The position numbers were made by a program, and so were the translations under genes. Of a DNA stretch of 64,000 bases, positions 1-12,979 are shown piece after piece. A model generated the notes under the pieces. It was not told the DNA's origin and did no database searches. It saw nothing but the letters and a program-made list of their open reading frames with translations. Each line of letters starts with the position of its first letter. Positions within the stretch are counted from its first letter, which is position 1. Origin of the DNA: Symbiodinium microadriaticum (Eukaryota; Sar; Dinophyceae; Suessiales; Symbiodiniaceae); the NCBI GenBank assembly GCA_001939145.1, contig LSRX01000428.1, forward strand, positions 436,522 to 500,521, written 5' to 3'.

Positions 1-16
1 GCTGCTCCTGCTGCTG

Positions 17-87
<71 letters not shown>

Positions 88-285
88 ACTACTACTGCTG
101 CTGCTACTGCTACTGCTACTGCTACTGCTACTGCTACTGCTACTACTACGGCTGCTACTACTACGACGACGACGACGACTCTCTCCTCCTCCTCCCGCTC
201 GTCCTCCTGCTCCTCCTCGTGCAACTGCTAGTCTCTCTGCTACCCCCACCACCACCACCACCACCACCACCACCACCACCACCAC
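1..285. repeat. Compound trinucleotide microsatellite
   Basis: The window opens with about 85 bp of (CTG)n that passes into CTA/CTG, ACG and TCC mixtures and ends in (CCA)n near 245-285. The changing triplet but constant period of three suggests a decayed, repeatedly slipped array. The array begins at the window edge, so its true length is unknown. No gene was recognised in it; open frames across it are an artefact of period-three sequence. Confidence 0.95.
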
Positions 286-3200
286 TCAACTACTACTACC
301 ACGGCTACCACTGCTATTGCTTGACTTTTGCGTATTACTAATTCGTGGCGGTTGTAGTTGACGGGGAGCGGAGTGGCAGTGGACGCGGCAGCGCTGCATT
401 TCGATTTCTGGTGCTTTCGTGACTGTTAAAATGATCCGACACTGCGACAGATTGCTATGTACCGATGTCCGAAATACCAACAGTATAACTTGACAAATGA
501 GCTGACACAGAGCGGAGTCCTCGTCGTGCTCTATGGCGCACATCACAAGCCTCTGTTGGCACAAGCTTTCAGGCCGCCCCCTTGCCGAGGGAGAATCGCT
601 GCTAGATTTGTGATCTCCAATCCCTCCTATATCACAAATCCCCTGACTGCAAACAAATCGTAAACAATATCGAAAATGTGCGAAAATCCATCCCACATGC
701 ATCATGGAGATCTCTCGCCCCGCCGTTGCATCCAAAGGGTCTAGCCGCGCCAGGCAACGCATGAGGCTCAGCCCCTCAGGCCCGTCATGAAACAGTGAGC
801 CGCCCCTCAAGCAGCAGTCCTTGCCGACATATCAGGCGCACACCTCTGCCTTCATTTTCGCAGGTTAGCGGCTGTATTTTGCGGGACCTGCTTGACCAGG
901 CGCAGTTCCGGCGCGTGTTTTACACTTCGCGTTGGTCTGCACGTTGTTTACACTTCGCATTTCTTGGCTTCTGTTTGCATGGTTTTGTTTGCGTTTTCCT
1001 GATGGACCCCAACTTTGCTGCCCCTGGCCCTGGGCCCGTGGCCCCGGCGAAATCCATCGCGATGCACCCAGCTGTTTTAACTGGGTTGGTGCTTCTAATT
1101 TACGGCTAGATTGAGTGTGGGAGCTGGCCGAGAAGAACCAGAAGGTACGCGATCATGACGGTCCTTACCTTGGATGCATCGAGTGTTCTGAGGAAAGCAG
1201 GCCCCCTCGCCAACTGACTTCCGTCCCGGCTGCAAAGGAAAGCGCTTTCCACAAGGCCATCTTCCATGGGAGTAGCCTTGCGAGGATTCCGAAAAAATGG
1301 CCGGCTGTGCTGATCAGCACATTTTCCCCCCCCCCCCCCCGATTGGCATCCCCGTGTTGGCTCGAGGGGCGTCTGGCGAAAGTATCTCCATCGCAGTCCT
1401 CGGAGCAAAGCCGCGGCACTTGACAACGATGACTTGACCCTGATTGCTGGGCTTTACTGCCGAGCATCTGTTCAGCGACTCACTGGGCTCCGTGGCTTGT
1501 TCCTCCTAGCGCGCTGGCGACTTCAGGAACTATGGCCTGCGCAAAAAACGAAGACAATCCTGGTCCATTCTGCCCCATGGCCACTGGCTACGGAGACTAC
1601 GACCGCAAACAGGCGAGAACACCCAGAAGCATTTTGAAGCCTGATCTGAGGGTTGCCTGCCCGCGTCCCGGATTGGATCCTTCTCTTTGCTGTGTGCTGG
1701 CTCACGTCGAGCCAGGTCACGTCGCTTGGTGCTGCTAGTCCCTAGCCCTAGCCGCAAGGATTGCATCTTGATGAGGTGGCCTAGTGAATTGAAACATCGT
1801 GCTGCAAGCTGAAAGGCCAAGATGTGCACAGTGAGCGTCGCGGCTATCGATGGTTCCGGCCAGCGGAAGCATTCGGTGCAGTCACTGGGATGTGTACAGT
1901 GTACAGCAATGAAGCCTCAGTCCCTGATCTCCATTTTCTTCAAGGCGTGCCCTCCGATCCGATTTGCTTCACACCTTCAGGACCGATCCCCGTAGAGCAG
2001 CCAAAGGTCTGTGCGGCGATGCCTGAGACCTCCACGCCTGTCCGGGAGGAGGAATCGGATTCACCGAAAACCTGTGACTGCTGCGGCTCCTGAGAATGAG
2101 GGGCCGACCAATACTTCGGCAGCCAGTCCGTGCGAAAGAATCGGTCGCAGCGCCACATGACCAAGCGATTCCTTAGCTGGTGACGAAGCTAAGCCTCTGC
2201 CAGCGAGCAACCATTTTGAGTAGACCCCCTGTTTTGGAGTGCACCGGCGAAATGAAAATTCAGGCAGCGTCGATTTGTAGGGTATCCGAGCAGAGGCATA
2301 CTGCGTCTCTGAGATCAGCTTCTGCTTTGGCAGATCTTCCTGCAAGCATTCCCAGAATCGTTTATCCTTGTTTCATGTCCCCTGACCCTCAGGCACGCCC
2401 AAAAATACAATACTTTGGAAGAGCCCTCCTCGAGATGCGGGGTCCAGCTGTAGCGCTCACTGGGAGGCATGCCTTAGATGCGAGGAGTCAAAGCAATGAA
2501 TCTCCAAAGGAAAGTCGTCTTGAGGCAAGGCTGCAGAAAGCAAAATTTACCGTCGCCGTCAAAAATAGACAACATGGCCCTGTATGGCCCCTCTTCGAAA
2601 ACGCGTCGCTTTGAGAAATCCCAAGGCAACAAAGCCGGCCTTCTTGAGCAGCAGCTCGGAACACCTCGAAGCCGCCGCCTGCAGGCACTGGCTCTGGCCC
2701 TCCCATGACCGCGGCGTACAGAGGCTTCGCTTCCGTTGCTCGCACCTCGCCTTTTTTATGGAGGTTCGCAGCATCTGGGGTCGTCCACAATGCGACCTTG
2801 TGGCAGCAGTGGTCCTACTGCGCCTCACGGCAAAAGTGGCAGCTGAAGTGCTGAAGTAAAACTTGTCCACATGAAAGCTCGGCCATCCTTCTAAACTGCG
2901 GGCGAGGCCAACCCAGTTTCACACCTTACCTCAGGTGCGCACAGCCACTGAGCACGGCCTCGGCTGGTTGCACCATGAAAGAGTACTACACGATACCACG
3001 CCCCTCAACATCACCGTGATCACACCAGCAGATCGTCTGGGACCGCTGCACGATGCAACATGGTCAGGACCACTCAACCAGACACACGATGCTGCTGCAT
3101 CTCACTGTCGCCAACGACAAATCCTCTGTCCTGTTCATACTGTTAAGCTGACTCCTGCCGTTGGACAATTGCAGCTCCATCTTCACCGACATCTTATGAC

Positions 3201-4440
3201 AGCGACGAAGAGGATGATGCCGGTAATGAGGATGGTGTGATGATGCTGATGGTGCTGGTTTTGGATCTGGTGCCAGTGCCGGTGATGTTGCTGCTGGTGA
3301 TGCCGCTGCGGGTGGGGTTTTGTGTAGGCCAACAAGACCACGACAACGAAGGCGACGTCGGCGACGACTACTACGGCTGATGCTGCCATTGCGACTCCTC
3401 CCCTGCTGCCGTTACTGCTACAGCTACGGCTACTGTTACTGCGACTGCTACTGGTGCATTAGCAGCACTATCCTTGACAACGCGCTTGTTACTGCTCGTC
3501 AGCACTATCCCAATATTGGTTGATGCCGAAGATTTTGAGGCCCTGGCAAGCTATGTGTTCCCAGACCCGGATGCCCTGGCCACTCTGTGTCGTACTTGTG
3601 GGCATAAAGGCTGCTGAGCCTCAACACCAGCAAAAGCGCACCACAATGCACCAAAAGCACAGGCACTCTTGCAAGCAAGCGCCGTGGATAATGACATGAT
3701 TCGATTGCCTTTTGTGTAGGGAAAGCATGACAACACTGCAAAGTGTAGCCACAAAGCTGGGAGCCTCACCGATGTGGGCCAAGAGATGCAGGCCTTTCTT
3801 CGCACGGCAGCTTTGCCCGTCTCTTTGCCCGTATCATGCCCTACGGCCAACTGGCAATCCACAACGGCCACTCGCATCCGGCAATTGCTGTTCTAGGGGA
3901 ACGGCAAACGAGCAGCGAGCTCTGCAGCCAGTTGAAGCAATATCTCGGCCTGGGGCCATGCAGTTGCAGTTCATGTTCTACAAATTGTCGCGAGTAGGCC
4001 GGAACCTGAATCAGGCAAGATCCTGTGGTTCGTACACTCGGGCCCCGTCGTGGAGTCCGTCAAAGAGACTCGCCTTGAGATAAGATCCACCCGCCTGTGG
4101 ACTATACCAGACGGTGGCCTCGCACAATCCAAATGCCACATTGTGAAAATCTCAGAGGCTCCACGGGGCATGGGGCACCCCAGGCTGAGGCAGGCACCTC
4201 AAGGAGATGCTGCACCAAAGCTGCCAAGGGCTTCGGCAACAGGGCTGCATCCAAGTGAGCCAGGCCCTCCTCGTCGGGGCTTTAGGGAAGCCCTCTGGAC
4301 ACGGAGGGCCGGATGCATGCACAATGCAGGCTTGGGGCCTGCGCCCATGTTTGTTGACACTTGGCAGATCAAGCGAAACCTAGTCCGGCCACAGGTGGGC
4401 CTGGAGCCTCATAGATAGTTGTCGGACTCCCGCTGCGCTG
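286..4440. other. No confident gene; unassigned sequence
   Basis: No protein family was recognised here. Several minus-strand stretches have balanced composition that could be exons, for example 1940-2164, 2061-2345 and 2600-2790, but none carries a motif I can name. A C-tract lies at about 1326-1340. The part at 3225-3480 is triplet-biased low-complexity sequence (GATGATGCTG-like on plus), which makes histidine-rich and cysteine/tyrosine-rich frames without evidence of coding. Confidence 0.5.
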
Positions 4441-4443
4441 TTT

Positions 4444-5805
4444 TCACGCAGCCTGTAGCGCATCGAATTGCACGGACTTTGTCACCACGGGCTTGGAACT
4501 GACATACGTGTATACAGATAGCATGACAACCATGACCGCCAAGAGGGTGCGGATGTCGAATGTGGTTTGGAATATCGGCAGCAGCACCTCCATGAGGTAA
4601 GTGCCTAGTACAGCCAAACTCTCGCCCATGTTCTTCAGGACGGAGTCCAAGTACACAAGGAGATATAGTGTGCTCCATGCCTTCAGCATGTGCGTTACGG
4701 CCACAGCGACAGTGCAAGAGTCCCACCCATGAAAGAAGCCGTTGTTCAGCGTCTTTCCATCCAAACACACTAATACCGCAAGAAGGAGAGTCCGCGAGAC
4801 ACGCAGCTGCACTGCTTGTATATATACAGGATCGTTGAACTGCTTGGTGTACCTGTCCGTGAGCACGGCAGCGAGGCAGCTCACTGTCACCTTCAGCACC
4901 ACGTTGACCGTCCCCAGCAGCTTATCTGAATCGCCATCGTCCGTGTCACGGTGCATGTCGAGACACATGTACACAGACATGGAGCACACGACGAGTGCAA
5001 GCAAATTCCACTGAAATGGCGTCTGGCCTTTGCCACTTACCAGCCACAGCATCAGTGCAGTGATCAGCAGCCTCGACTGGAGAAGAATTTGATAGGAACC
5101 TCCACCGAGCGACACCATGCTCCGCATTTCGAGGTAGTCCCCAAGACCGAAAAGGAAGCCGATCATCGTGAAAATCTTCCTTAACTGGCAGGTGACTTGT
5201 CTCAAAAGGAATGCTATGACAAGAGCCATACCAGAAGCGGAATGACCCTGAGCGCGTCATCCTCTACGCAGCTGGCTTATTGGTGTCAGCGGGTTCACAG
5301 GGCGAAGCCACCGCCAAGGCACAGTGGAGCCGGGTTCCAAATTGTCATCCACCTCTGCTTGCGAAATCTGCTTCCATGGCCCTTTAAGCTGATACCACGT
5401 GACTCCGACAAAGAGAGACTGACTAGACATGCGCCTGCCCTTGGCTTCTGTTGGGGTCTGGGCAGCAGGGCTCACAGCAGAGGTCGAGGCACTCCCCGCG
5501 CCACCACGCCAAGGCCTGAGCCACCAGCATCGACATGCCCACCTGCGAGGGATTGGAGTTCAGGTCCCAAAAAAAAAACAGTGGAGACCCGTGGCGAGCC
5601 TCGGCCAAGTTGGCGGTCTGAGGTCCATATGCGAAGAACTTGGTCCCATCTTCCCCGATGCTTTTGGAGGCATCAATCACCTCAAATGCTGGTTTTTTTC
5701 CACACTGGTGTCAGTCCGGGCCGCTTCTACTCCAGCAGAGGGGCCGTGGGGTGGATCGCGCGAATGAACACGAAGAAAATGAACAACGTGGTCTTGACTG
5801 TGGCA
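4444..5805 (-). CDS. Nucleotide-sugar transporter (SLC35A-like), multi-exon
   Basis: A multi-pass membrane transporter of the nucleotide-sugar transporter family, expected to exchange a nucleotide sugar for its monophosphate across the Golgi or ER membrane. The large 3' exon (about 5229-4444, stop at 4444) holds most of the fold: GLGDYLEMRSM, then YQILLQSRLLITAL, which matches the family segment that follows the third helix, then AAVLTDRYTKQ and at least five hydrophobic helices. Upstream exons are visible at about 5800-5730 (KTTLFIFFVFIRAIHPT, first helix) and 5680-5600 (DASKSIGEDGTKFFAYGPQT followed by ANLAEA, the loop into helix two). A short piece at about 5250-5225 (ALRVIPLLV) likely joins them to the large exon. 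Exact splice sites were not resolved and the first methionine is uncertain. Substrate cannot be deduced. Confidence 0.75.
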
Positions 5806-8800
5806 GAAGGTTGAACCTTGGGCTTCCTCAAATCCTTGAACTCATGCCCTGTATACGCCATAACATCACGGAGCTTCGCGCATGGCTCCACGGGCGCTTG
5901 AGATGTTTACTGTAGCGGGCTGCGGCAGCTCGATGAAGCCGGAGACCGCGCTAAGAAAAGCAGCAGCAGCGGCAGCAGGCGCTCGTCCTTCTGGAAGGTC
6001 TCGTCCAGCAAGCCCCAGTCGACACTCGAACTTAGGACCTTGTGCGGCATGCAAGGCCTTGTCACCTTGGATGAGTGAAGCCATTTGTTTTGCTCCGAGA
6101 TGCTGACACCACCTTCGACCTTTTCCTGGCGCAGTTGAATCATTGCTGCACCCATCTACCGGTTTGAAAGCCCTGCGATACATGTGGCGGCAATTTTCGT
6201 CGGTGGAGCCAGGTGTGGCACATGCACGGCCCGGTCCAGGTAGGGCTTCAGCCTTGCTGTGCTTGCGAAGCGCTTAACCCTCGGCCTGAGCCGATGCTCC
6301 GTGCACGCCCTTTTCTTGCTGTCGAATCGATCTCGTCCTCCAGCCATGCCAGTGCCTGCCCGCAGCGCCACGATGCGCCACGAACCACCCCAATTTAAGC
6401 GGAGAACAGAAAAGCATTCTGTTCCGAACACCTTCCGACCGAAGCCTATGTTCACAAGACAGCTCTGCTCCGTGCGTTTGCAGCTCCCAGCCTGGGGCTT
6501 CAGCATCTCTGCTGACGAGAGGCGCCCTGCGCCGAGCTCCATTGCAAGGCCAGACCTGATCAAAGATTGAAATGTGGAGTGCATGCAATAAAAGAAGGAG
6601 ACCAGGTATCAAACTACATGGTTACATCTGTGTTACATGATGGTATTTCGTAGTTGCGTGCGTATCTGCAAGAACCCAGACCATGCTGACCGATGTCAGC
6701 ATGTTGTAAAAAGACACAGCGCCATCCCTCCCGCATGCATGCATTCACATGTGTGCGTGCCAGCATGAAGGCACACGTACATGTTTTCATGCTTGGCAAG
6801 TGTATGTGCGTTCATGAATTCCTTTCTTTGTTATCCACATGTCTTGTCATAGGTTAGCATTTGTGATTCAAGCTATGTTCTGTGTTGTCTGCTCTGTTAG
6901 GTCGGAAACCAAACCCACGCAGTCAATGTTCTGTGTTGTACAGGGTAGCTCTGTTCGTGCCTTCATGTCTTGCCGGTTGAAGTCGCTGCGCTGACGTCCA
7001 GAAATGCAGTTACCCCGCGAGGCCCTGTCCCGGGAAAATTCCTTTACCTCATCGAAACTCTGGCACAAAAGCATACAAGAACTGAGGGCCGTTCAGGACC
7101 ATTGCCTGAGTGGCACTGGACTCACTGCCTCCCCGCCGGACGGTGCACCGGCACAACTCCGTAAGGATATGGCGCATCTCTGCAGCATCACTAAGTGCCC
7201 TGGAAACTCCTTGCAACAGACACGACAAGGTCTCTGAAGCCTGGGCCCCGACCCCGCATGAGCCGCCATGGAACGCCATGGAACGAAGGAACGCCCATGG
7301 ACTACTTACACTTTCTGGCACTCCTCGATCTCATCGAGCTCTCCCCCCCTGGCACATGCACTACGCGGCAGTTGACATCAAGGATTGCATCGGAGGCCTG
7401 AGGTAAGAGTCCAACGTCATGAGGTCCACATCCATCTCAGCTTCCAAAGCGTGGACGCTACCCCCACGCCCTGCATTGCAACAAGGCTCAGCTGGCAACG
7501 GGCATTCCCACTTTGGGAGCCAGGCGGTTCCTTAGAAACTCAAGCCCTTGTATGGTCAGACTTTGCCGCGTTGTCGAGGGGTGTTTGTGGAAGGTGCCCA
7601 CTCAAGCCTATCCTACAGTATCATGGCCATGAGGCGAAACAAAACAAACCATCAACTCCTCGAAGTACGAAGAGTGCGTTGCCGTAGCTGCATGAGTCCG
7701 CCGGGCTATTGACCGACATCTACGTGAACGTGCAAGGCTGGCAAAATCCCCAAAAGGCAGGTACGACGTCCAGCCAAGCTTCATGTCATAGGGGTATGGG
7801 CCCCGATTGAAGAAGACATGCGCCAAGAGCAGCGCTAGCCTCCGGTCCTGGCAGTCAATCACGACAGCTAGACCCGCCCTCACATCATATCCTATCATTC
7901 CTACATCAGCTTCAGTGCGGATGGGTTCCTGAACTCCAAGCTCCACTATAGGCCCAGCGTAGCTTCAGAATTTGATCAGGGGCTTGGTGGCTTGGGATGT
8001 ATACGTTCGGGTTCTCGGACTAAGACTTGACTAGGATGCATGCTGCGTTCGGGCCTGGGGGGGGGGGGGGCGGGGATTTGGCCGGACCCCTCATCTTGTA
8101 GTCAAAATGTGTGAATCATGTGAAGCCCGAAGACATCATGAATCACGATCTGCCAGATCAAACACCTCTGAAGATTCCTGGAAAGGGTACGGGTACCTGG
8201 TTACGGCTGCGGAAGCCGCAAGCCCAGAAAGCTGCCGGTACCTGCAAGGACGGGTGAGAAAGCAGAGATTTTCCGGGGAGCACATGCTTTCAACGACTGC
8301 AACAGACAGTGGCTGCTACAGCGAAACGATGAGTCTGCTGGGGCTTAGGTGCCGGTTTTGTTATCAGAGTCAGTTTCGGTACACTCCCGTAGCTGCCCCC
8401 GATCTGGCTAGAAGGGTCTTGCTCGTCTCTTTCTTCGGGATCCGCGTCTTGCGCTTAGGTGATCGCAGGGGTCGAAGCTGCCGGCCGAGGAAACATGGGA
8501 CAGTTTGCAGTACGAGTACAGCCGCCATAGTGAGCGGTGCCAGGCTCGAGGCCCAATGACTTACACAACTCGGCCTGTCAGTTGCTCCGCAGCCTGCAGT
8601 ATCTCATGCGTCTTCCAAGCAGATGCCCCAAGGCCCCAAACTCCCTAAACTCCAAGTCCCGCAGCATCCGCATGACCCTGTGATGGCAAGGGCATCTAGG
8701 CTGGGAAAACGCAAGGGCCTTCTATACCCGCCCGTCATGGTCAGAACTCGTTTGAGTTCTAACCGGCTTCGTCTGCTTTCGGCTATCTGTACATCTATCG

Positions 8801-9399
8801 CAGCACGAAAACAAGGTGATGTTGGCCCCAGATTCAACTGTTGCCTGTAACATGTAAAGAACGGATCTCAGATTCCGGCATAAAGCCAGCCAAGGCTAAG
8901 CCAGTGCCAGCCAGGTCCAAGCAAGGACGTCAAGCTCTGTCGCCCGTGGTTTGCCATGTCTACACGCTGTACTGCCGCTCCAGTGTCTTGCCTGTCGTCC
9001 AAAATGCGGCTTTAAAAGTAACCCCCGCTTGTAGGGAGCATATTTACACTATACGCCGCTGATATTGGAACTCAGGACTGCGCCTGACCAGCATTCCTGC
9101 AAAAGCTTGGCAGCTCCACGACATGCGGCGCAACCCGCAGAACCACGAGACTTCAGATACAGAGTCCGAATCACAGCAATTCACGCGAGTTGTATAATCT
9201 GAGGTCACGTGCCACGCCTGCCAGCAGATGCAATCCTGAACTCCAGACTCCATGAAATATGTAAGCACTGCTGACATTCGAAGGCACTGTCACCCTACAC
9301 CGGAGAGATAGCTTGATAGGCGTTTACAACGATGTCCAATCCCAAGGTAAAGCTGGCAATCCAGCCGAACCCTTTGAGAGAGCTCAGCTGGCTCGGCGC
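5806..9399. other. No confident gene; unassigned sequence
   Basis: I recognise no gene. Frames on both strands are short and of biased composition. A poly-G run of about a dozen bases sits near 8059-8070, and clusters of CATG-containing words occur at 6600-6830. Minus-strand frames at 6156-6584 and 7608-7946 are open but resemble no family I know. Confidence 0.45.
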
Positions 9400-9585
9400 C
9401 TAGGCATCGTCTGACCCGTGCTTCTGCTCGCCGAAGGTCTCCTGCAAAGTGGCACGAGACAAGCGTTCACCGAAACTGGAAAGACTCAGACTCAGGTCCT
9501 TGATTGCATCCTTGACGATCTGAGCGCCCACCTTGTGGTGACAGCTCATCACAGAAGTGCCATTCACAGCCTCAGTCAGTACCGC
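9400..9585 (-). CDS. Candidate terminal exon, unknown protein
   Basis: Reading the minus strand from about 9585 gives roughly 60 sense codons ending at a TAG at 9402-9400. The translation has the look of a folded domain: it starts near LTEAVNGTSVMSCHHKVGAQ, continues with an amphipathic stretch (IVKDAIKDLSLSLSSFGERL) and ends in a charged tail. It has no internal methionine suitable as a start, so it would be a 3' exon. I do not recognise the family. The support is composition only, so it could be chance. Confidence 0.3.
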   Translation of the reverse strand, partial: AVLTEAVNGTSVMSCHHKVGAQIVKDAIKDLSLSLSSFGERLSRATLQETFGEQKHGSDDA

Positions 9586-9605
9586 AGAAGTATGCAGAAG
9601 TAAGT

Positions 9606-10860
9606 ATGAGGGCAGGATTAGTCGCTTTGGGGTGATGCCTTTTCCAGGTTCCGAACCTTAAAAAACGAGTTGCATTACATCTTGCTTTTGTCGCCCTCCG
9701 CAACTGATCGACTGGTACAACTCACGGTCCAATGCTTTCGGCTCTCGTCCTCCTCCTCTCTGTCTTCATCTTGCAGCTTCTGCGCGTTCATGCGCGTTCC
9801 ACATATCCGTTGGCACAAATCGATTTCCCCCGACTCACACCCCTCCACCCCCCACCCTGCAGGCTGCGCGCGCTTCTTGAGGGACATAGGTGACATAGGG
9901 CGGATGCCACGCTTTGCAGGTAGAGGCAAGCAGACAAGCAGCTGCTAAAGCCCAACCAGGCTGGACATTCAGGCCGAACTCCTTCACCGCACCTTTCTCG
10001 TTGATGTTCGCAACCTCTCAAAGGCGTTCAGGTTTTGACTTCCATACCTGCAAAGGATCGTGGGATTGTGCGATTGTAACTAGGCACTAGTACTGCCGTC
10101 GGGATACCTTGCGATAATATGATCCGGGTGGAAGCGTGAGAACTGCAAAGGACGAGAGCAAGAGCACACACCCAGAAGAGACCCTGCGGCAGAACCTTGC
10201 AATCATGCCAGATGTGCGCAGGTGCTAAGGCTGTGCTGGGCTGGCCTTGAGAGGGGACTGCTTATACGCCAGGCGGAAGCCCAGAGGTGCTTTTGGGAAG
10301 ACCACGGTCACCTCCTTGTTCTCCTACAGGCCGTCAGGCTGGCAGAATACCTGCTAGTATCTGCTAGTACCCTTCCACCCAGATCTCGTGACATGGGCCC
10401 GGCAGAACTAAACAAAGGCTCCTCTGTCCGGAAAGTGAGGCTCAAAGTCTTCCCAAACCTTGGATGCTGCTCTCTTCTCCAAGCGTTGCTTCAGCAAGGC
10501 GAAAAACAAGCCGCTTTCCGCCTTCTGCAGCCCGGGCACCATTCTTCGGACATGCCAAAGGACCCAGCCTCGGCTGCACTGCACGGCCCCGTCGGCTTTC
10601 AAGCTCAACCCGAGGTCTGCCGCCAGGATCTAATGTTTTCCGGGAGTGCGGCACCATCCGGACTGAAGCCGGTCGTGTCCTGCCAGCTTCGATTCAGACG
10701 ATGCTGGACGTGCAGCACCAGCACTTGGAAGGTCACTGCGGTCCCCGCAAGCGCAGCAGGAATTGCCCATGGCTGCAGCCTAGAAACGATAAGCCTTGAG
10801 CCGGCGGTCACTGCGGAAGGCTGCGGTGTTCAATTGGTTCTTCTGTTGCCAACCTCTGGC
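9606..10860. other. Unassigned, possible 3' part of the ABC1 kinase gene
   Basis: No motif-bearing exon was identified. A minus-strand stretch around 10608-10408 (ESGLFFALLKQRLEKRAASK and onwards) looks helical and could be a C-terminal exon of the kinase gene that ends just upstream, but nothing fixes its splice sites. Confidence 0.35.
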
Positions 10861-10871
10861 CGGCACCTAAC

Positions 10872-11380
10872 ATGAACAAGAACTTCAGATGTATTCTTCG
10901 CTGCGCCAAAGTCTACGGAGAGCATCGAGTGGCGCACTGCATCGTCGTTCTCGTCTGCAATGGCCTTCCGAATGGGCAGCGGCAGCCAAACCAGCCCTTT
11001 CTTGCAAGAACTCAGAGGGGCCCAGGCCACAAGCAGCTTGGCGATGTTCGTGCGCTGCTCCTTGCTGAGCCTGGGAGCAGAACCCGGCGGAATTTTTCTC
11101 CCCAATTCCTGGACTGGAGGCCCTTTTTGCGATTTTCGGCCTGGAGCATGCGCCGTAGTCGATGAGGCCCAGCTTTCCATCTGGCATCATGAACACCTAC
11201 AGCACTTAAGTAGAGCAAAGTGTGAAGTCGGAGAAGAGGAGAGGTCTTGGCAATTGCCGGGGCTGCTGCATTGCCGGCATGGGGATCCGAATTGAAAAGC
11301 CCCAACTGGAATATTTCGTAGCCGTGCACTGCATAGAGAAGCCTCCAGAGCAGCGGAGACACCGGGCGAAACCACAGCTA
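10872..11380 (-). CDS. ABC1/UbiB-type atypical kinase, catalytic-loop half
   Basis: These exons carry the catalytic core of an ABC1/ADCK (UbiB, COQ8) family kinase, mitochondrial or plastid proteins linked to quinone and lipid metabolism. One exon ends with LGLFNSDPHAGN (catalytic loop) at about 11270. The next (11196-11141) reads MMPDGKLGLIDYGAC and includes the metal-binding D of the DFG-equivalent. The next (11070-11028) reads RLSKEQRTNIAKLLV, and the last seen starts at 10964 (IADENDDAVRHSM). Three introns are fixed by homology: 11269-11197, 11140-11071 and 11027-10965, each GC...AG and 63-73 bp. The N-lobe is not visible immediately upstream. Matching N-lobe exons lie 11 kb away on the same strand (22300-23065). 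Whether both sets are one gene is treated as a finding. Confidence 0.82.
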
Positions 11381-11389
11381 AAGGTATTT

Positions 11390-12290
11390 CACAAGCATGG
11401 CCTGGAAAGCTTTGGTCCATTCACAGGCACCGGCAGGCTCTGTTTAGCCCATCGTGGAGCTTCAACCTCAGCTGCGCACAACGCGATTGTTTTGCTCGAT
11501 CTGGCGGCAGTCTTTGTCAAGTACCAGCTCTGAGTTTTCTTCGGGCGACTGCTCCACAAGAGACAAGAGTTACACGAACTATGTAAAATGTAGTCCGCCC
11601 CACCCCACAGGAGTCCGCCAAGCAGGTTCTTCCGGCCTCGGTGAAAAGCTTAGCTGGCTCGGAATTTTGCTGGTGCTCGAGTTCTTGGGCCCGCCCTTCG
11701 TGAACCTGTGCACGGTGCAGACTCCCCTTGAGACTCCGTGGGCGCATTGTGGGACCCCTTCCCACGTGACGCGTGTCTATGCACATGGCACGGAGCTGCA
11801 AAAGGCAAAGCCTCCGAATCCAGGATCCGACTACTGATGCGGCGATGGCCAGACCAGGATGCCGATGAGACCAATCATAGGTCCACTGAGCTGCAGAGAA
11901 ATTTCTTTAGCTGCAGAGGATTTGGGACGGCAAGAGGATCCTGGCAACTTGCCTTTACTCTGTAAAAACTTGTACACTCCCCGGCACGCTGCATCCCAAT
12001 ACTGGGGGACAGCGGAGGTCGTTTACTTTGGGCAGAACATGTCCTACAGTCCTACGGTCCTAAAGCGTAAACTCAGACGGTCGGTAGACGTCGTAGTTCC
12101 ATATCTCCCAGAAGATGTGCTGCGTCTCACAATACCTCGGCGCAATTCAACGGTGGGGGACCCATCGAGCAACATGAAGGCTGCATTTGCAGGCCCAATA
12201 CTTGCAGTTGAAGGCCATCGCATCATCTTGGCCGTTTCCTGCAAGCCACACCCATGTCCTACCCTAGTATAGAACTAATTAATTTAGCAA
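11390..12290. other. No confident gene
   Basis: The segment between the kinase catalytic exons and the repeat block has short frames only. A minus-strand piece near 11420-11380 (WTKAFQAMLVKYL) might be a further kinase exon. I see no N-lobe signature such as the AAASIAQVH loop or the VAVKVQ lysine strand here. Confidence 0.4.
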
Positions 12291-12296
12291 GGGGTA

Positions 12297-12850
12297 TCTG
12301 TATGTATATGTAATGTATGTATGAATGAATGAATGAATGAATGTATGTATGTATGTATGTTTGTATGTATGTATGTATGTATGCATGTATGTATGTATGT
12401 ATGTGCATATGTATATATATATATATACATACGTACGTATGTGCGTGTATATGTATAGATGTATGTATGTATACAAACAAACAAACAAACAAACCAACAA
12501 ACAACAAACGTGCATACGTACACACAGTGCCGTGCCGTACCATACCATGCCATACAAGTACCATGGAAAGCCATGCCATGCCATCCAATACATTACACTA
12601 CGTTACATTACATTTCGTTACACTACATTAGATTCAATTACATTACATTACATTACATTACATTACATTGCATTACATTGCATTACATTGCATTACATTG
12701 CATTACATTGCATTACATTGCATTACATTACATCCATACATTCATACATCCATACATACATACATACATGCATACATGCATGCATGCATAGATACATGTA
12801 TAAATACATGTATGTGCATACACACACATATATAGATATATACATTGTAA
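12297..12850. repeat. Tetra- and pentanucleotide microsatellite block
   Basis: A run of (TGTA)n and TGAA units (12300-12420) passes through alternating TA (12412-12427), then ACAA/CAAA tetramers (12473-12510), CCATG-type words, and a CATTA/CATTG pentanucleotide array (about 12590-12735), and ends in (CATA)n. Open frames rich in Tyr/Ile/His or Cys/Met/Tyr on both strands are artefacts of the repeat. The block lies just downstream of the carbamoyltransferase gene. Confidence 0.95.
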
Positions 12851-12979
12851 TATCTAGTTTTAAGATATATTATCAAAAAAGCACAGCGCATTTTGCTGTT
12901 ATACGAAAAACAAGTATATGATAATCTAATACTATCATGTAACACCACATAACATAAAATAATATGACATATGAGTTAC

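Noticed and set aside
12300..12850. Long Tyr/Ile/His and Cys/Met/Tyr open frames on both strands
   Set aside because: They are produced by tetra- and pentanucleotide repeats that avoid stop codons; no coding evidence.
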